Shown piece after piece: positions 46,041 through 57,919 of a stretch of 64,000 bases of DNA (the stretch's first letter is position 1; each line of letters opens with the position of its first letter). Both the position numbers and the translations under genes were made by a program. The stretch is taken from the NCBI GenBank assembly GCA_037893245.1, contig JBAIAA010001538.1, positions 62,001-126,000 on the forward strand. Direction: 5' to 3'. Origin of the DNA: Crossaster papposus. Lineage: Eukaryota > Echinodermata > Asteroidea > Velatida > Solasteridae. The notes under the pieces are model-generated. The model did no database searches and had not been told where the DNA came from. It worked only from the letters and a program-made list of their open reading frames with translations.

Positions 46041-47423
46041 TCTTTTCTTTTAGTAACCTAAACCCCATAGACTTTGTACACGTTTTTCCTGCACGTCACT
46101 TTTAGTAGAAAGCAAAGTCGTATTACCATAAAACTTAACCCAAGTGAAGACCCTATAGTAAGCTCGTGTCTCGCCGAAAAACGTCATGGTGACGTCATCA
46201 GGGGTCACGTGACGTCATCTTAAAGGTGTAATTGATTTAATCTTTGAAAATCAATACAAAATCAACCGCAAATGACCGAAACTTGATGTTTGTGGCAATA
46301 GATAGAATAATTCAGAATCTTCATTTTATCTTGTGTGCGTAAAATCACGTGACCCTCCCTTCCGGTCCAAACCGGAAGTGCCTCATAGTTTGAAAGTGAA
46401 ACATGATATGAACTTACTTTCAACGATGTTAGTGTCTGGCTAGAATAAACTTTTCAAAAAAATTCCGGCGACGTCATAACATGTTAATAGCGCCCTCTAG
46501 CGGCAGGTTGAAAAATGGTTAAAATGAACAATCTGTTTATGTGTGTTGCGAAGTTTGCTGAAACCACTTTATAACCGGTGTATATAATCAGCTTCATGCT
46601 TAGACCATTATTGGGAAGGAGAAATATTTATGACGTCACCAAACCGGAAGTTACAATGAAAAATCCTTTAAACCTTAAACAATCGCTTAAAAATCAACCG
46701 GGATAGATATAATCCAGATTTTTGCTTCAAATAGCAAAGTTAAGACAGCTCTCGAGCTTTATGTTAATTACGTCACGATGACGTCATCAAGTGTCAAATT
46801 ACAATCAACCAAATATTTCTAGATATAATCTTTGAAAATCAATATAAAATCAACTGTAAGAGATCTGATTTAGATTTCTAAGGGAATTGATAGACTAATC
46901 TATGGTCTTCATAATTTGTATTACATGCAAAAAGACCCGACCCTTCCTTCCGGTCCAAACCGGAAGTGCCTTATAATTTAAAAATGGAAAACGATGTGAA
47001 CTTACTTTCAACGATGTTAGGCGCTGGCTAGGTTGTAAGTAACAAGAAAGTTAACGGTGACTTTATAAAATGTTATAGCGCCCTCTAGCGGCGTGTTGAC
47101 AAATGTTACATCATATTACGATTATATTTAAATTATTACGTTTTAAGACCTTTAAGCCATATCTCAGCAACGAAACGTGCTAACATAACGACTTTTTTTA
47201 TTGTTAGGTGATAGATAGTTGCACAAAAAGTTCACAAACGTGTGACGTCATCATTTTAATCAGTTTGAATTAATTTTAATCTGTTTAAATTAACTTAAAT
47301 TCGTTTCCAATGATTTTAAATTGTTTTGATGGTATAAAAGTTCAATTTTTGAAATATTTAATCTAAAAAATTGAGAATGCGAAAAAGCCCTATGTTCTGT
47401 TCCTCGAACAGACGTAGTTCTAG
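46041..47423 (+). mobile_element. B-family element, copy R4
   Basis: TCTTTTAGTAACC start, CTCF-like sites near 46493 and 47086, ETS palindromes near 46359 and 46947, GCGAAAAAGCC at 47379-47389, CTAG at 47420-47423. Confidence 0.75.
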
Positions 47424-47586
47424 TTTTTTTGGCTTTTTCGCTAAAAAGCGAAAAAGCCTTTCTTTTTCTTCTGTTTGTTTTATTTTTGGGTTTTTCGCTT
47501 AAAAGCGAAAAACCCTTTCTTTTCCTTCTGTTTGTTTTTTTAGCTGTTTCGGTTTTCCACCGAAACAGCTTTTGTTTTCGTTAAAG

Positions 47587-47617
<31 letters not shown>

Positions 47618-47622
47618 TCTTT
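47424..47622 (+). repeat. Two B-type variants and one A-type palindrome
   Basis: 47431-47458 has arms GGCTTTTTCGC/GCGAAAAAGCC around a different loop. 47488-47515 has GGGTTTTTCGC/GCGAAAAACCC, a paired C-to-G and G-to-C change. 47542-47570 is A-type and precedes an A element. Confidence 0.85.
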
Positions 47623-48320
47623 TTTTTCTTCAGACTTTTTTCCATAGGATTTGTACACGTTTTTTCTGCCATGGCAATTTGACACTTTGGTAAATTCGAT
47701 CGACTTGAAACTTGGCATACACGTAGAACACCACCCACAGATGGTCCTAGAAGAAATTCATCGCGACTACGTCATTCAAGGTCACGTGACTTCGCGTTAA
47801 AGGTGAAATTTTCCCCATAGGTTTTGTACACGTTTTTCTTCAGACTATTGAATTTGACACTTTGGTAAATCCGACCGACTTGAAACTTGCCATACACTCA
47901 GAACACCACCACCAGTTGTTCCTGAAACAAATTCAGCACGATTGCGTCATTCAAGGTTACGTGACGTCAAGTTAAAGGTTTAATTCGTCCCCCATAGGTT
48001 TTGTACACGTTTTCTTTAGACTATTGACTTTGACACTAAGTAAATCCGATTGACTTGAGACTTGGCACACACATAGACCACTATCCACAGACGGTCGTAG
48101 GAGAAATTTTGCACGATTACGTCATTCAAGGTCACGGGGCGTCACGTTCAAGCTTCAATTTTTTCCCCATAGGTTTTGTACACGTTTTTCTTTACACTTG
48201 ACACTTTAGTAAATCTGATCGACTTGAGACTTGGCACACACAAAAGACCACCACACACATATTGAAAGTAATTTTAGACACTCGAAACAGCTCTGTGTTT
48301 GTCCACAAACACATGTCTAG
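47623..48320 (+). mobile_element. A-family element, copy R7
   Basis: Four type I boxes (47655-48180). CTAG at 48317-48320, followed by a TTC microsatellite instead of pure T. Confidence 0.75.
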
Positions 48321-48321
48321 T

Positions 48322-48342
48322 TTCTTCTTCTTCTTCTTCTTC
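48322..48342 (+). repeat. (TTC)7 microsatellite at an element junction
   Basis: Seven TTC units directly after a CTAG terminus. It has the same kind of sequence and position as the tract that holds the LINE, but is empty. Confidence 0.9.
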
Positions 48343-48345
48343 TTG

Positions 48346-50906
48346 TTCTTGTGCCATAAATCGCATAGACTTTGTACACGTTTCATTCTGGCGGTCACTT
48401 TTGTCATTAAACTGACTTCAATGTCATTGAAACTTTGCACATACTCGGAACTCATACTGAGCTAGTGCCTAAAACTCGGATGTCATCATGACGTCACCAC
48501 GTGACATGTGACGTCATCTTAAAATTTTAATAATTTAATCTTTGAAAATCAATAAAAAATCAACCGCGAAAGACCGAAACTAGATGTTTATGGGAATCGA
48601 TATAATAATTAAGGGTCTTCATTTTATCTCGTGTGCGTAAAATCACGTGACCCTTCCTTCCGGTCCAAACCGGAAGTGGCTTATAATTTAAAAGTGGAAA
48701 ATGATTTGAACTTACTTTCAACGATGTTAGTCTCTAGCTAGGCTGCGCTCTACAAAAAAGTGATCGGTGACATCATAAATTGTTTTAGCGCCCTCTAGCG
48801 GCAGGTTGAAAAATGTTTGAAATGAACAATCTGTTGATGTGTGTGGCGAAGTTTGTTCAAATCACTTTATAACTGATGTATATAATCAGCTTCATGATAG
48901 GAACAGGTTGACGGAAAGAAAAAAATATGACGTCACCAGACCGGAAGTTATAATGAAATTACCTCTTTTCCTTTAAAAATTCCTAAAAAATTAACCCAGA
49001 CAGATATAATCTTGTTTTTTGCTCTAAAGGTTAATGTAAAAGTACTTCTCAAACTTCCCTGTGTTTTGTAGCAAAAGGCGAACTTGGACATACCCTGAGA
49101 CACCCTTGAAATTTCATGTTTTATGTCCTTGATTGCAAGGCGCCAGTATACGTGTACATTGTATTGAGCGTACTTGCACGTACGATGTCAGTACGCTCCA
49201 TACATTGTACAATAGAGAAGGGAAGGCGGGACACTGGTATCCATTTGTACGGTGACATGTGAAACACGAGAGTCATCAATATAGGCCACGAGGAAGGGCG
49301 CCGCTTATGGCAGGTAGGTAAACGTTCCTTCGGCAACGCAAAACTACACGTGAATTATACCATATAATAGATGTACGCGAACTTTTGCACAAGTACTTTT
49401 AACAGAACACAAATTGGTATTCTCATCAAACTTAACCTCCGTAAATACTCTATAGTGCACTCGTGCCTTGTGGACAGGCGTCGTGATGACGTCATCATGG
49501 GTCACGTGACTCGTCTTAAACGTGCAATAGATTTAATGTTTGAAAATTAATACAAAATCAACCGCGTATGATCGGAGCTTAAAGTTTGTGGGAATTGATA
49601 TAATATTAAATCCAGGATCTTCATTTTATCTCATGTGCGTAAATTCCGTGACCCTTCCTTTGGGTCGAAACCGGAAGTGGCTTATAATTTGAAAGTGGAC
49701 CATAATGTGAACTTAGTTTCAACGATGTTAGTCTCTGGCTAGTAGTGCTTTTCACAAAAAATACCGGTGACGTCATAACATGTTACAGCGGCAGGTTGAA
49801 AACTGTTAAAATGAATAATCAGTTGATATGTGTGCTCAAATCACTTTATATCTGGTGTATATAATCGTCTTCATGTTAGGAACAAGTTGGCGGAGAGAAT
49901 TAAATATGACGTCACTAGACCAGAAGTTACAATGAAAAGACCTTTCAACCTCAAATAATTGCTGAAAAATCAACCGCGATAGATATAATTCTTTTTTTGC
50001 TTTAAATAGACAAGTTCAGACAGCTCTCGAGCTTTATGTTAATGACGTCACGATGACGTCATCAAGTATCAGATCACAAGCAACTAATGATTTGTAGATT
50101 TAATCTTTGAAAATCAATATAAAATCAACTGTAACAGATCTGATTTAGATTTTAACGGAAATTGATAGAACAATCCAGGGTCTTTATATTTCGTATTACA
50201 TGCAAAATGACTTGACCCTTTCTTCCGGTCCAAACCGGAAGTGCCTTATAATTTGAAAGTTCAAAATGATATGAACTTACTTTCAACGATGATAGTCTCT
50301 GGCTAGGCTGCACTCACACAGAAGTTACCGGTGACGTCATAAATTGTTATAGCGCCCTCTAGTGGCAGGTTGCAAAATGTTTTAAAGGAATAATCAGTTA
50401 ATGTATGTGGCAAAGTTTGCTCAAATCGCTTTATAACTGGTATTTATAAACCGCTTCTTGTTAGGAATAAGTTGGCGCAATAGATATAATCCCGATTTTT
50501 GCTTCAAATAACAAAGTTAAGACAGCTCTTGAGCGTTCTGTTAATGACGTCACGATGACGTCATCCAGTATCAAATTACAAGAAACCAATGATTACTGGA
50601 TTTAATCTTCAAAAATCAATATAAAATCAACTGTAAGAGATCCGATTTTGATTTTTACGGTAATTGATAGAATAATCCAGGGTCTTCATATTTCGTATAC
50701 CATGCAAAATAATTTGACCCTTCCTTCCGGTCCAAACCGGAAGTGCCCAAAAATCAACCACGAGAGGTATAATCAATTACTTTCTTTTTCAATTTTCATT
50801 TTGTATACGATGAAAATTAAATGAAAAAAATCATAAATGTAATGAACAATGAACAAAAAATACGAAAAAGCCATATGCTCTGTTCACAGAACAGACATAT
50901 TTCTAG
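48346..50906 (+). mobile_element. B-family element, copy R5, diverged
   Basis: The most diverged B copy: the 5' end is GCCATAAATCGCATAGAC rather than the usual start, one CTCF-like site is lost near 49790, and the subterminal motif is ACGAAAAAGCC (one change). Hairpin arms TCTGTTC/GAACAGA remain. CTAG at 50903-50906. Confidence 0.7.
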
Positions 50907-50921
50907 TTTTTTTTTTTTTTT

Positions 50922-52096
50922 GTCACTTTTTCCCATAGGATTTGTACACGTTTTTTCTGCCAATACACTTTGACACTTTGGTAAATCCGATCGACTTGAG
51001 ACTTGGCATACAATTAGACAACCACCCAAGGACGGTCCTAGAACAAATTCGTCGCGATTACATAATTCTTGGTCACGTGACGTCACGTTAAAGGTGAAAT
51101 TTTCCCCCATAGGTTTTGTACACGTTTTTCTTCAGACTATTTAATTTGACAGTTTGGTGAATCCGATTGACTTGAAACTTAGCACACACCTCGACCACCA
51201 TCCCCTGGAGGTCCAGGAGAAAAATCGTCATGATGACGTCATCGTGGGTCATGTGACGTTACACAAAATGTGCAGTTTTTAAGACCCTCTATCTCTGGAA
51301 GTACACGTCCGATTGGGGTCAAATTTGGTTTGCAAGTATTCGAGGATGTGTTATAGACGAAAATTAAGATGACGTAATTATGACATCATCGGGTGTCATG
51401 TGACGTCACATTAAAGGTTCAATTTTCTCCATAGGTTTTGTACACGTTTTTCTTCAAAGTATTGAATTTGACACTTCTGTCAATTCGATCGACTTGAGAC
51501 TTAGCACAGACCTCGACCACCATCCTTAGGAGGGTCAAGAACAAAATAATCAAGATGACGTCATCGGGGGTCATGTGACGTCACATTAAAGGTGTAGTTT
51601 TTAAGACCGTCTAACTCTGAAAGTACAAGTCCGGTTGGGGTCAAACTTGGTTTGCAAGTATTCGAGGATGTGTTATAGACAAAAAATAGGATGACGTAAT
51701 TATGACATCATCGGGTGTCATGTGACGTCACATTAAAGGTTCAATTTTCTCCATAGGTTTTGTACACGTTTTTCTTCAGACTATTGAATTTGACAATTTG
51801 GTAAATCCGATCGACTTCGGACTTGGCACACACCTCGACCACCATACCCAGGAGGGCCAAGGGGGAAATCGTCAGGATGACGTCATCGTGGGTCATATTA
51901 CGTCACATTAAAGGGGCAGATTTTAGGACCCTCTATCTCTGGAAGTACATGTCTGATTGGGGCCAAACTTGGTATGCAAGTATTCCAGAATGTGTAATAG
52001 AAGAAAATTAAATTGACATCATGATGACATCATCGGGTGTCATGTGACGTCACTTTAAAGGTGCAGTTTTTCACATAGGATTTGTACACGTATTTT
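50922..52096 (+). mobile_element. A-family element, copy R8, 3' end missing
   Basis: Near-identical to R2/R6, but stops at GTACACGTATTTTT where an A-type palindrome begins, so it lacks the last 120-bp 3' module altogether. Confidence 0.75.
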
Positions 52097-52213
52097 TAGC
52101 TGTTTCGGTTTTTCACCGAAACAGCTTTTGTAATCGTTAAAGTTTTTTTTTTCTTTTTTTTTTTTTTTAGCTGTTTCGGTTTTTCACCGAAACAGCTTTT
52201 GTAATCGTTAAAG

Positions 52214-52244
<31 letters not shown>

Positions 52245-52250
52245 TTTTTT
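52097..52250 (+). repeat. Two A-type palindromes
   Basis: Palindromes at 52097-52125 and 52169-52197, both T:A inner pair with GTAATCGTTAAAG spacers, then a long T/C tract. Confidence 0.85.
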
Positions 52251-52962
52251 TCTCCTTTTTCAGACTTTTCTTCATAGGATTTGCACACGTTTTTTCAGAC
52301 AGGGCACTTTGACACTTTGGTAAATCCGATCGACTTGAGACTTGGCATACATTTAGACAACCACCCAAGGACGGTCCTAGAAGAAATTCGTTGCGATTAC
52401 GTCATTCAAGGTCACGTGACCTCACGTTAAAGGTGAAAATTTCCCCATAGGTTTTGTACACGTTTTTCTTCAGACTATTGACTTTGGCACTTTAGTAAAT
52501 CCGACCGACTTGAAACTTGGCATACACTTAGAACACCACCCCCAGAGGTTTCTAAAAGAAAATTGGCACGATTGCGTCATTCAAGGTCACGTGACGTCAC
52601 ATTAAAGGTTCACATTTTTCTCCCATTGGTTTTGTACACGTTTTTCTTTAGACTATTGACTTTGACACTTTAGTAAATCCGATCGACTTGAGACTTGGCA
52701 TACCTTTAGAACATCACTCATATATGGTTCTGGAAGAAATTCGGCACGATTGCGTCATTCAAGGTCATGTGACGTCACGTTAAAGGGTCAATTTGTCACC
52801 CATAGGTTTTGTACACGTTTTTCTTTAGACTATTGACTTTGACACTTTTGTAAATTTGATCGACTTGAGACTTGGCACACACATAGACCACCACACACAC
52901 ATATTGAAAATAATGTAAGACACTCGAAACAGCTCTGTGTTTGTCCACAAACACATGTCTAG
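52251..52962 (+). mobile_element. A-family element, copy R9
   Basis: Four type I boxes, CTAG at 52959-52962. The 5' body starts CTCCTTTTTCAGAC. Confidence 0.75.
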
Positions 52963-52972
52963 TTTTTTTTTT

Positions 52973-53681
52973 CTCCTTTTTCAGACTTTTCTCCATAGGA
53001 TTTGCACACGTTTATTCAGACAATACACTTTGACACTTTGGTAAATCCGATGGACTTGAGACTTGGCATACATTTAGACAACCACCCAAGGACGGTCCTA
53101 GAAGAAATTCGTCGCGATTACGTCATTCAAGGTCACGTGACTTCGCGTTAAAGGTGAAATTTTCCCCATAGGTTTTGTACACGTTTTTCTTCAGACTCTT
53201 GCCTTTGACACTTTGGTAAATCCGACCGACTTGAAACTTGGCATACACTTAGAACACCCTTCTTAGATGTTTCTGAAAGAAATTCGGCACGATTGCGTCA
53301 TTCACGGTCACGTGACGTCACATTAAAGGTGCACATTTTTCTCCCATTGGTTTTGTACACGTTTTTGTTTAGACTGTTGACTTTGACACTTTAGTAAATC
53401 CGATCGACTTGAGACTTGGCACACACCTAGACCACCATCCGCAGACGGCCCTAAAAGAAATTTGGCACGATTGCGTCATTCAAGGTCACGGGGCGTCACG
53501 TTTAAGTTTCATTTTTCCCCCATAGGTTTTGTACACGTTTTTCTTTAGACTATTGCCGTTGACACTTTATTAAATCTGATCGACTTGAGACTTGGCACAC
53601 ACAAAAAACCACCACACACATATTAAAAGTAATTTTAGACACTCGAAACAGCTCTGTGTTTGTCCACAAACACATGTCTAG
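52973..53681 (+). mobile_element. A-family element, copy R10
   Basis: Same CTCCTTTTTCAGAC start as R9, four boxes (53006-53531), CTAG at 53678-53681. The next element begins after a single T. Confidence 0.75.
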
Positions 53682-53682
53682 T

Positions 53683-53803
53683 TCAACTTATATATCTTGG
53701 GAAAATTGACAAATCCAATCGATTTCAGACTTGGCACACACATAATGAAAGTTATCTTAGACATCCGAAACAGCTCTGTGTTTGTCCACAAACACATGTC
53801 TAG
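53683..53803 (+). mobile_element. Minimal 121-bp A element or 3' module
   Basis: Starts TCAACTTATATATC one T after the CTAG of R10 and ends with CCGAAACAGCT, hairpin and CTAG at 53800-53803. The same sequence is the 3'-most module of R2 and, inverted, of L10. It has a 5' TC and a 3' CTAG and nothing else, so it could be a stand-alone minimal element or a truncation product. Confidence 0.6.
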
Positions 53804-53817
53804 TTTTTTTTGTTTTT

Positions 53818-54521
53818 CTTTGCCTTTTGTTCTCCATAGGATTTGTACACGTTTGTTCAGACAATACACTTTGACACTTTGGGAAATCCGATCGACTTGA
53901 AACTTGGCATACACTTAGACAACCACCCAAGGACGGTCCTAGAAGAAATTCGTCGCGATTACGTCATTCAAGGTCACGTGACTTCGCGTTAAAGGTTCAT
54001 TTTTCCCCATAGGTTTTGTACACGTTTTCCTTCAGACCCTTGACTTTGACACTTTGGTAAATCCGACCGACTTGAGACTTGGCATACACTTAGAACACCA
54101 CCCCTAGATGTTTCTGAAAGAAATTCGGCACGATTGCGTCATTCAAGGGCACGTGACGTCACATTAAAGGTGCACATTTTTCTCCCATTGGTTTTGTACA
54201 CGTTTTTGTTTAGACTGTTGACTTTGACACTTTAGTAAATCCGATCGACTTGAGACTTGGCACACACTTAGACCACCATCCACAGACGGCCCTAAAAGAA
54301 ATTTGGCACGATTACGTCATTCAAGGTCACGGGGAGTCACGTTATAGTTTCATTTTTCCCCATAGATTTTGTACACGTTTTTCTTTAGACTATCGCCATT
54401 GACACTTTAGTAAATCTGATCGACTTGAGACTTGGCACACACAAAAGACCATCACACACATATTAAAAGTAATTTTAGACACTCGAAACAGCTCTGTGTT
54501 TGTCCACAAACACATGTCTAG
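53818..54521 (+). mobile_element. A-family element, copy R12
   Basis: Four type I boxes, CTAG at 54518-54521. The 5' start TGCCTTTTGTTCTCC corresponds to the 5' end of L5/L8. Confidence 0.75.
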
Positions 54522-54574
54522 TTTCTTTTTTAGCTGTTTCGGTTTTTCACCGAAACAGCTTTTGTTTTCGTTAA

Positions 54575-54605
<31 letters not shown>

Positions 54606-54606
54606 C
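54522..54606 (+). repeat. A-type palindrome with long T-tract
   Basis: Palindrome at 54532-54560, GTTTTCGTTAAAG, then 28 or more Ts. Confidence 0.85.
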
Positions 54607-56562
54607 CACTTTCAGACTTTTTCCCATAGGATTTGTACACGTTTTTTCAGCCAATACACTTTGACACTTTGGTAAATCCGATCGACTTGAGACTTGGCAT
54701 ACACTTAGACAACCACCCAAGGACGGTCCTAGAAGAAATTCGTCGCGATTACGTCATTCAAGGTCACGTGACTTCGCGTTAAAGGTGAAAATTTTCCCAT
54801 AGGTTTTGTACACGTTTTTCCTCAGACTATTGAATTTGACACTTTGGTAAATCCAACCAACTTGAAACTTGCCATATACTCAGAACACCACCACCAGATG
54901 TTTCTGAAAGAAATTCAGCACGATTGCGTCATTCAAAGTCACGTGACGTCAAGTTAAAGGTTTAATTTGTCCCCCATAGGTTTTGTACACGTTTGTTCAG
55001 ACAATACACTTTGACACTTTGGGAAATCCGATCGACTTGAAACTTGGCATACACTTAGACAACCACCCAAGGACGGTCCTAGAAGAAATTTGTCGCGATT
55101 ACGTCATTCAAGGTCACGTGACTTCGCGTTAAAGGTTAAATTTTTCCCATAGGTTTTGTACACGTTTTCCTTCAGACCCTTGACTTTGACACTTTGGTAA
55201 ATCCGACCGACTTGAAACTTGGCACACACCTCAACCACCATCCTCAGAAGGGCCAATATGAAAATCGCCATGATGACGTCATCGGGGGTCATGTGACGTC
55301 ACATTAAAGGTTCAGTTTTTAGGACCCTCTATCTCTGGAAGTACAAGTCCGATTAGTGTCAAACTTGGTATACAGGTATTCCGGGATGTGTTATATACGA
55401 AAATTAAGGTGACGTCATAATGACGTCATAACGACGTCATGTGACGTCACATTAAAGGTGTAGTTTTCCCCATAAGATTTGTACACGTTTTTTCACCCGA
55501 TATATATTTTGCACTTTGGTAAATCCGATCGACTTCAGATTTGGCTAGCTACTCTTAGCATACTACCCACAGATGATTCTAGAAGAAATTCGTCACGATT
55601 ACGTCATTCATGGTCACGTAACGTCACGTTAAAGGTGCAGTTTTTTCCCCATAGGTTTTGTACACGTTTTTCTTCAGACTATTGACTTTGACACTTTGGT
55701 AAATCCGATCGACTTCCGACTTGGCACACACTTCGATCACCATCCCCAGGAAGGCCAAGATAAAAATTGTCATGATGACGTCTTCGTGGGTCATGTGACG
55801 TCACATTAAAGGTGCATTTTTTTGGACCCTCTATCTCTGGAAGTACAGGTCCGATTGTGCTCAAACGTGGTTTACAGGTATTCCGGGATATGCTATAGAT
55901 ATAAATGGAGGTGATGGCATGATGACGTCATCGGGTGTAATGTGGCGTCACCTTAAAGGTGCAGTTTATAGGACCCTCTATCTCTGGAAGTACAGGTCCG
56001 ATTGGGGTCAAACTTGGTATTCATGTATTCCGGGATGAGTTATAGACAAAAATTAAGATGACATTATGATGACGTCATCGGGTGTCATGTGACGTCACAT
56101 TAAAGGTGCAGTTTATAGGACCCTCTATCTCTGAAAGTACATGTCCGATTGAGGTCAAACTTCTTATACAGGTATTCCGGGATGTGTTATAGACGAAAAT
56201 TAGGATGACGTCATGATGACATAATCGTGGGTCATGTGACGTTACATTAAAGGTGTAGTTTTTAAGACTCTATATCTCTGGAAGTACAAGTCCAATTAGG
56301 GTCAAACATGGTATTCAGGTATTCCGGGATGTGTTATAGACGACAATTAAGTTGACGTCATGATGACGTCATCAGGTGTCATGTGATGTCACATTAAAGG
56401 TGTAGTTTTCCCCATAGGATTTGTACACGTTTTTTGCAACCAAGATATATTTGGCACTTTGGTAAATCCGATCGACTTCAGATTTGGTACACACATAGAC
56501 CACCACTCACATATTCAAAGTCATTTTAGACATGCGAAACAGCTCTGTGTTTGTCCACAAAC
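54607..56562 (+). mobile_element. A-family element, copy R13
   Basis: Seven boxes (54640-56427); type I units then several type II units. A junction at about 54985-55000 looks like unequal recombination between A copies, because a 5' unit (CGTTTGTTCAGACAATAC) recurs internally. CTAG at 56559-56562 (CATTTCTAG). Confidence 0.7.
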
Positions 56563-56582
56563 ACATTTCTAGTTTTTTTTTT

Positions 56583-57291
56583 TCCTTTTTCCACTTTTCT
56601 CCATAGACTTTGTACACGTTTTTCTTCAGACAATACACTTTGACACTTTGGTAAATCCGATCGACTTTGGACTTCGCACACATTTAGTCCACCACCCACA
56701 GATGGTCCTAGACAAAATTCGTCACGATTACGTCATTCATGGTCACGTGACGTCACGTTAAATGTTCAATTTTTTCCCCATTGGTTTTGTACATGGTTTT
56801 TTTCAGACTATTGACTTTGACATTTTGGTAAATCCGACCGACTTGAGACTTAGCCTATACTTAGAACACCACCTCCAGATAATCCTGAACAACATTTGGC
56901 ACGATTGCGTCATTTAAGGTCACGTGACGTCACGTTAAAGTTTCATATTTCTCCTCATAGGTTTTGTACACGTTTTTCCTTAGACTATTGACTTTGACAC
57001 TTTAGTAAATCCGATCGACTTGAGACTTGGCACACACTTAGACCACCATCCACAGACGGTCCTGGAAGAAATTCGGCACGATTACGTCATTTAAGGTCAC
57101 GGGGGGTCACATTAAAGGTTCAATTTCCCCTATAGGTTTTGTACACGTTTTTCTTTAGACTATTGACTTTGACACTTTAGTAAATCTGATCGACTTGAGA
57201 CTTGGTACACACAAAAGACCACCACACACATGTTGAAAGTAATGTTAGACACTCGAAACAGCTCTGTGTTTGTCCACAAACACATGTCTAG
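56583..57291 (+). mobile_element. A-family element, copy R14
   Basis: Four type I boxes (56617-57145), CTAG at 57288-57291. The right junction is in unique DNA, CTAG|TTGATATTTG. Confidence 0.8.
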
Positions 57292-57610
57292 TTGATATTT
57301 GTAATCTTTGCTATGCCTAATAACTATATTTCTGATACCCGACAATTCTCATTTCAACCTCTGCCCAGTTCCGTCTTATTTTGCCAGAACCCCTCACTAA
57401 TGAGCCCATGACAAATGTGTGGTATAATGGCATCCCAGCTGCTATGGACTGGGGGTGAGGGTGGGGTAGATACTTCTGCAGGGAATTGGTTACCATGATG
57501 TTGTCATGATTGATCATAACATCATGACTATCGATATGCACCCTCGCATCTATCTATCAGTAGATTTTAATATGCAATTTGACTAACAATTTCATAAATT
57601 GTTTTTTATT
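57292..57610. other. Second single-copy host island
   Basis: About 320 bp with no A/B sequence, bounded by CTAG|TTGA on the left and TATT|AGCTG on the right. It contains an inverted pair, CATGATGTT/AACATCATG, at about 57495-57529. No gene recognised. Confidence 0.8.
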
Positions 57611-57919
57611 AGCTGTTTCGGTTTTTCACCGAAACAGCTCTTGTAATCGTTAAATTTTTTTTTTTTCTTTTTAGCTGTTTCGGCATTTCAGCCGAAACAG
57701 CTTTTGTTTTCGTTAAAGTTTTTTTTTTTCTTTTTTTTTTGCTGTTTCGGCAATTCAGCCGAAACAGCTATTGTAATCGTTAATTTTTTTTTAGCTGTTT
57801 CGGCACTTCAGCCGAAACAGCTATTGTATTCGTTCTGATTTTTAGCTGTTTCGGTTTTTCACCGAAACAGCTTTTGTTTTCGTTAAAGTTTTTTTTTTTT
57901 TTTTTTTGGCTTTTTTTTT
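57611..57919 (+). repeat. Five A-type palindromes
   Basis: Palindromes at 57611-57639 (T:A), 57673-57702 (C:G), 57741-57769 (C:G, first A missing), 57793-57822 (C:G) and 57844-57872 (T:A). Spacers vary between CGTTAAAG and CGTTCTGA. Confidence 0.85.
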
